5,287 nucleotides of DNA from Planctomycetota bacterium. GTDB lineage: Bacteria; Planctomycetota; Phycisphaerae; WQYP01. Made by a program: the position numbers and the translations under genes. Numbering within the stretch: position 1 is the stretch's first letter; each line of letters opens with the position of its first letter. The DNA is taken from NCBI GenBank assembly GCA_021852225.1, contig JAJZOA010000026.1, positions 1 to 5,287 on the forward strand, in the 5' to 3' direction. Under the pieces are notes generated by a model. It saw only the letters and a program-made list of their open reading frames with translations. It made no database searches and was not told the DNA's origin. This document shows positions 4,745 to 5,287 of this stretch, in pieces.

Positions 4745-5287
4745 GCCACGCGGACTAGGTCAATATCTGGGAAAACGGTTGGCCGTCATTGGTGGCGTCT
4801 TCGCTTTTAATTATGGGGCCGGCTCCCAGCCCCGTTTAGAAAAGGGACTGCAATTTTCTCACGGATCGGGGGCCGTTGCTGGATTGCGGCTATCCTCGAC
4901 GGTCTTGAGCCGTTCCCTGCACTGCCTAGCTGTCGAGACGGTTGATTGACGCAGCTGCATTCCCCTACCCCCCAAGGAGGGCGGCTCCGCCGGCCGACGG
5001 GGCGTGCAATTTTTCCGGGCAGCCTCACAATCTTCGACAAACGGGGCTTATTTGGCCAAGCTGTGGGGCGTTTTCGGCGGTCGATGCAGGTGAGGACCCA
5101 CGCGCCCCCAGGAGCGCCCGGAAAAATTGCCACGCCAAGTCGACGCGCCGACGGCCGACGCAGGGCAAATTCATATAGAGTGCCATGTATATCAAGTTTG
5201 ATTTTGATAGCGTACCTCACGCGTCAGCGGATGTTATTGGGGCAATCAATGTCTGGCGACGGTGATTATCGGAAAAAAGGGATGATT
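4745..5287. other. GC-rich, hairpin-rich stretch without a convincing gene
   Basis: Open frames span it on both strands (a GTG-started minus frame 5220-4807 and a plus frame 4942-5178), but their products are low-complexity Arg/Pro/Gly mixtures without a ribosome site or recognisable motif, and both cross the long inverted repeat. Visible small hairpins are GGGGC/GCCCC (4815-4833), AGAAAA/TTTTCT (4838-4859), CTCGAC/GTCGAG (4895-4937) and GGCGG/CCGCC (4980-4991). A tandem pair of GCCGACG lies at 5147-5160. The last ~120 bp are more AT-rich and may lead into a gene beyond the window. Confidence 0.6.
5001..5136. repeat. 136-bp imperfect palindrome (long stem-loop)
   Basis: The left arm (5001-5020, starting GGCGTGCAATTTTT) and right arm (5116-5136, ending AAAAATTGCCACGCC) are complementary over 20 bp with a single bulged base. 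Inside, CCTCAC (5023-5028) pairs with GTGAGG (5090-5095) and TCGAC (5034-5038) with GTCGA (5080-5084). Outside, CGAC (4995-4998) pairs with GTCG (5139-5142) after a 2x2 internal loop. This nested pairing suggests a folded RNA or a MITE/REP-like dispersed element. No target-site duplication is evident. Confidence 0.6.

Noticed and set aside
4807..5220. 137-codon minus-strand open frame with GTG start
   Set aside because: There is no Shine-Dalgarno, the composition is Arg/Pro/Gly-rich and without motif, and it runs through both arms of the long inverted repeat. It is better explained as an open frame in GC-rich repeat DNA.
5282..5287. ATG ATT at the right edge preceded by GGAAAAAAGGG, as a possible gene start
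   Set aside because: Only two codons are in the window and the purine run has poor spacing, so a gene start cannot be supported.

Overview
The window reads as a piece of a PVC-superphylum genome (Planctomycetota, perhaps Phycisphaerae, or Verrucomicrobiota/Lentisphaerota). This is inferred from protein families: a prepilin-like protein with an 'FTLVELLVVI' N-terminus and a C-terminal H-Xn-DG signature, and a secreted protein built from autotransporter-type beta-strand repeats that ends in a PEP-CTERM exosortase tail. Both families are heavily expanded in those phyla. No marker gene is present, so the taxonomy is a family-level guess.

Layout. Two genes lie on the minus strand at the left: the PEP-CTERM beta-strand-repeat protein (2816 down to 1041), then the prepilin-like protein (939 down to 40). 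They are 101 bp apart, and a strong intrinsic terminator hairpin (985-1026) stands between them. Each has a textbook GGAGG-type Shine-Dalgarno 6 nt before its ATG, which fixes starts 23 and 24 codons inside the longest open frames. A non-coding stretch of about 1 kb (2817-3818) follows. It holds several inverted repeats that look like operators or RNA hairpins and candidate promoters facing both ways. Divergently, on the plus strand, lies an AraC-family regulator (3819-4676) with its own probable terminator. The last ~550 bp (4740-5287) has no convincing gene. It is GC-rich and full of hairpins, including a 136-bp stem-loop with 20/21-bp arms (5001-5136).

How the parts may work together. An AraC regulator facing a cell-surface protein and a prepilin-like protein across a long, palindrome-rich spacer suggests that the regulator controls the surface genes, itself, or both. 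The terminator between the two minus-strand genes suggests they are expressed at different levels. No catalytic enzyme is visible, so the substrate or signal is unknown. I found no tRNA, rRNA, CRISPR array or insertion sequence. The most unusual items are the 5001-5136 inverted repeat, the cluster of palindromes between the divergent genes, and the widely spaced H-X16-DG motif of the prepilin-like protein.
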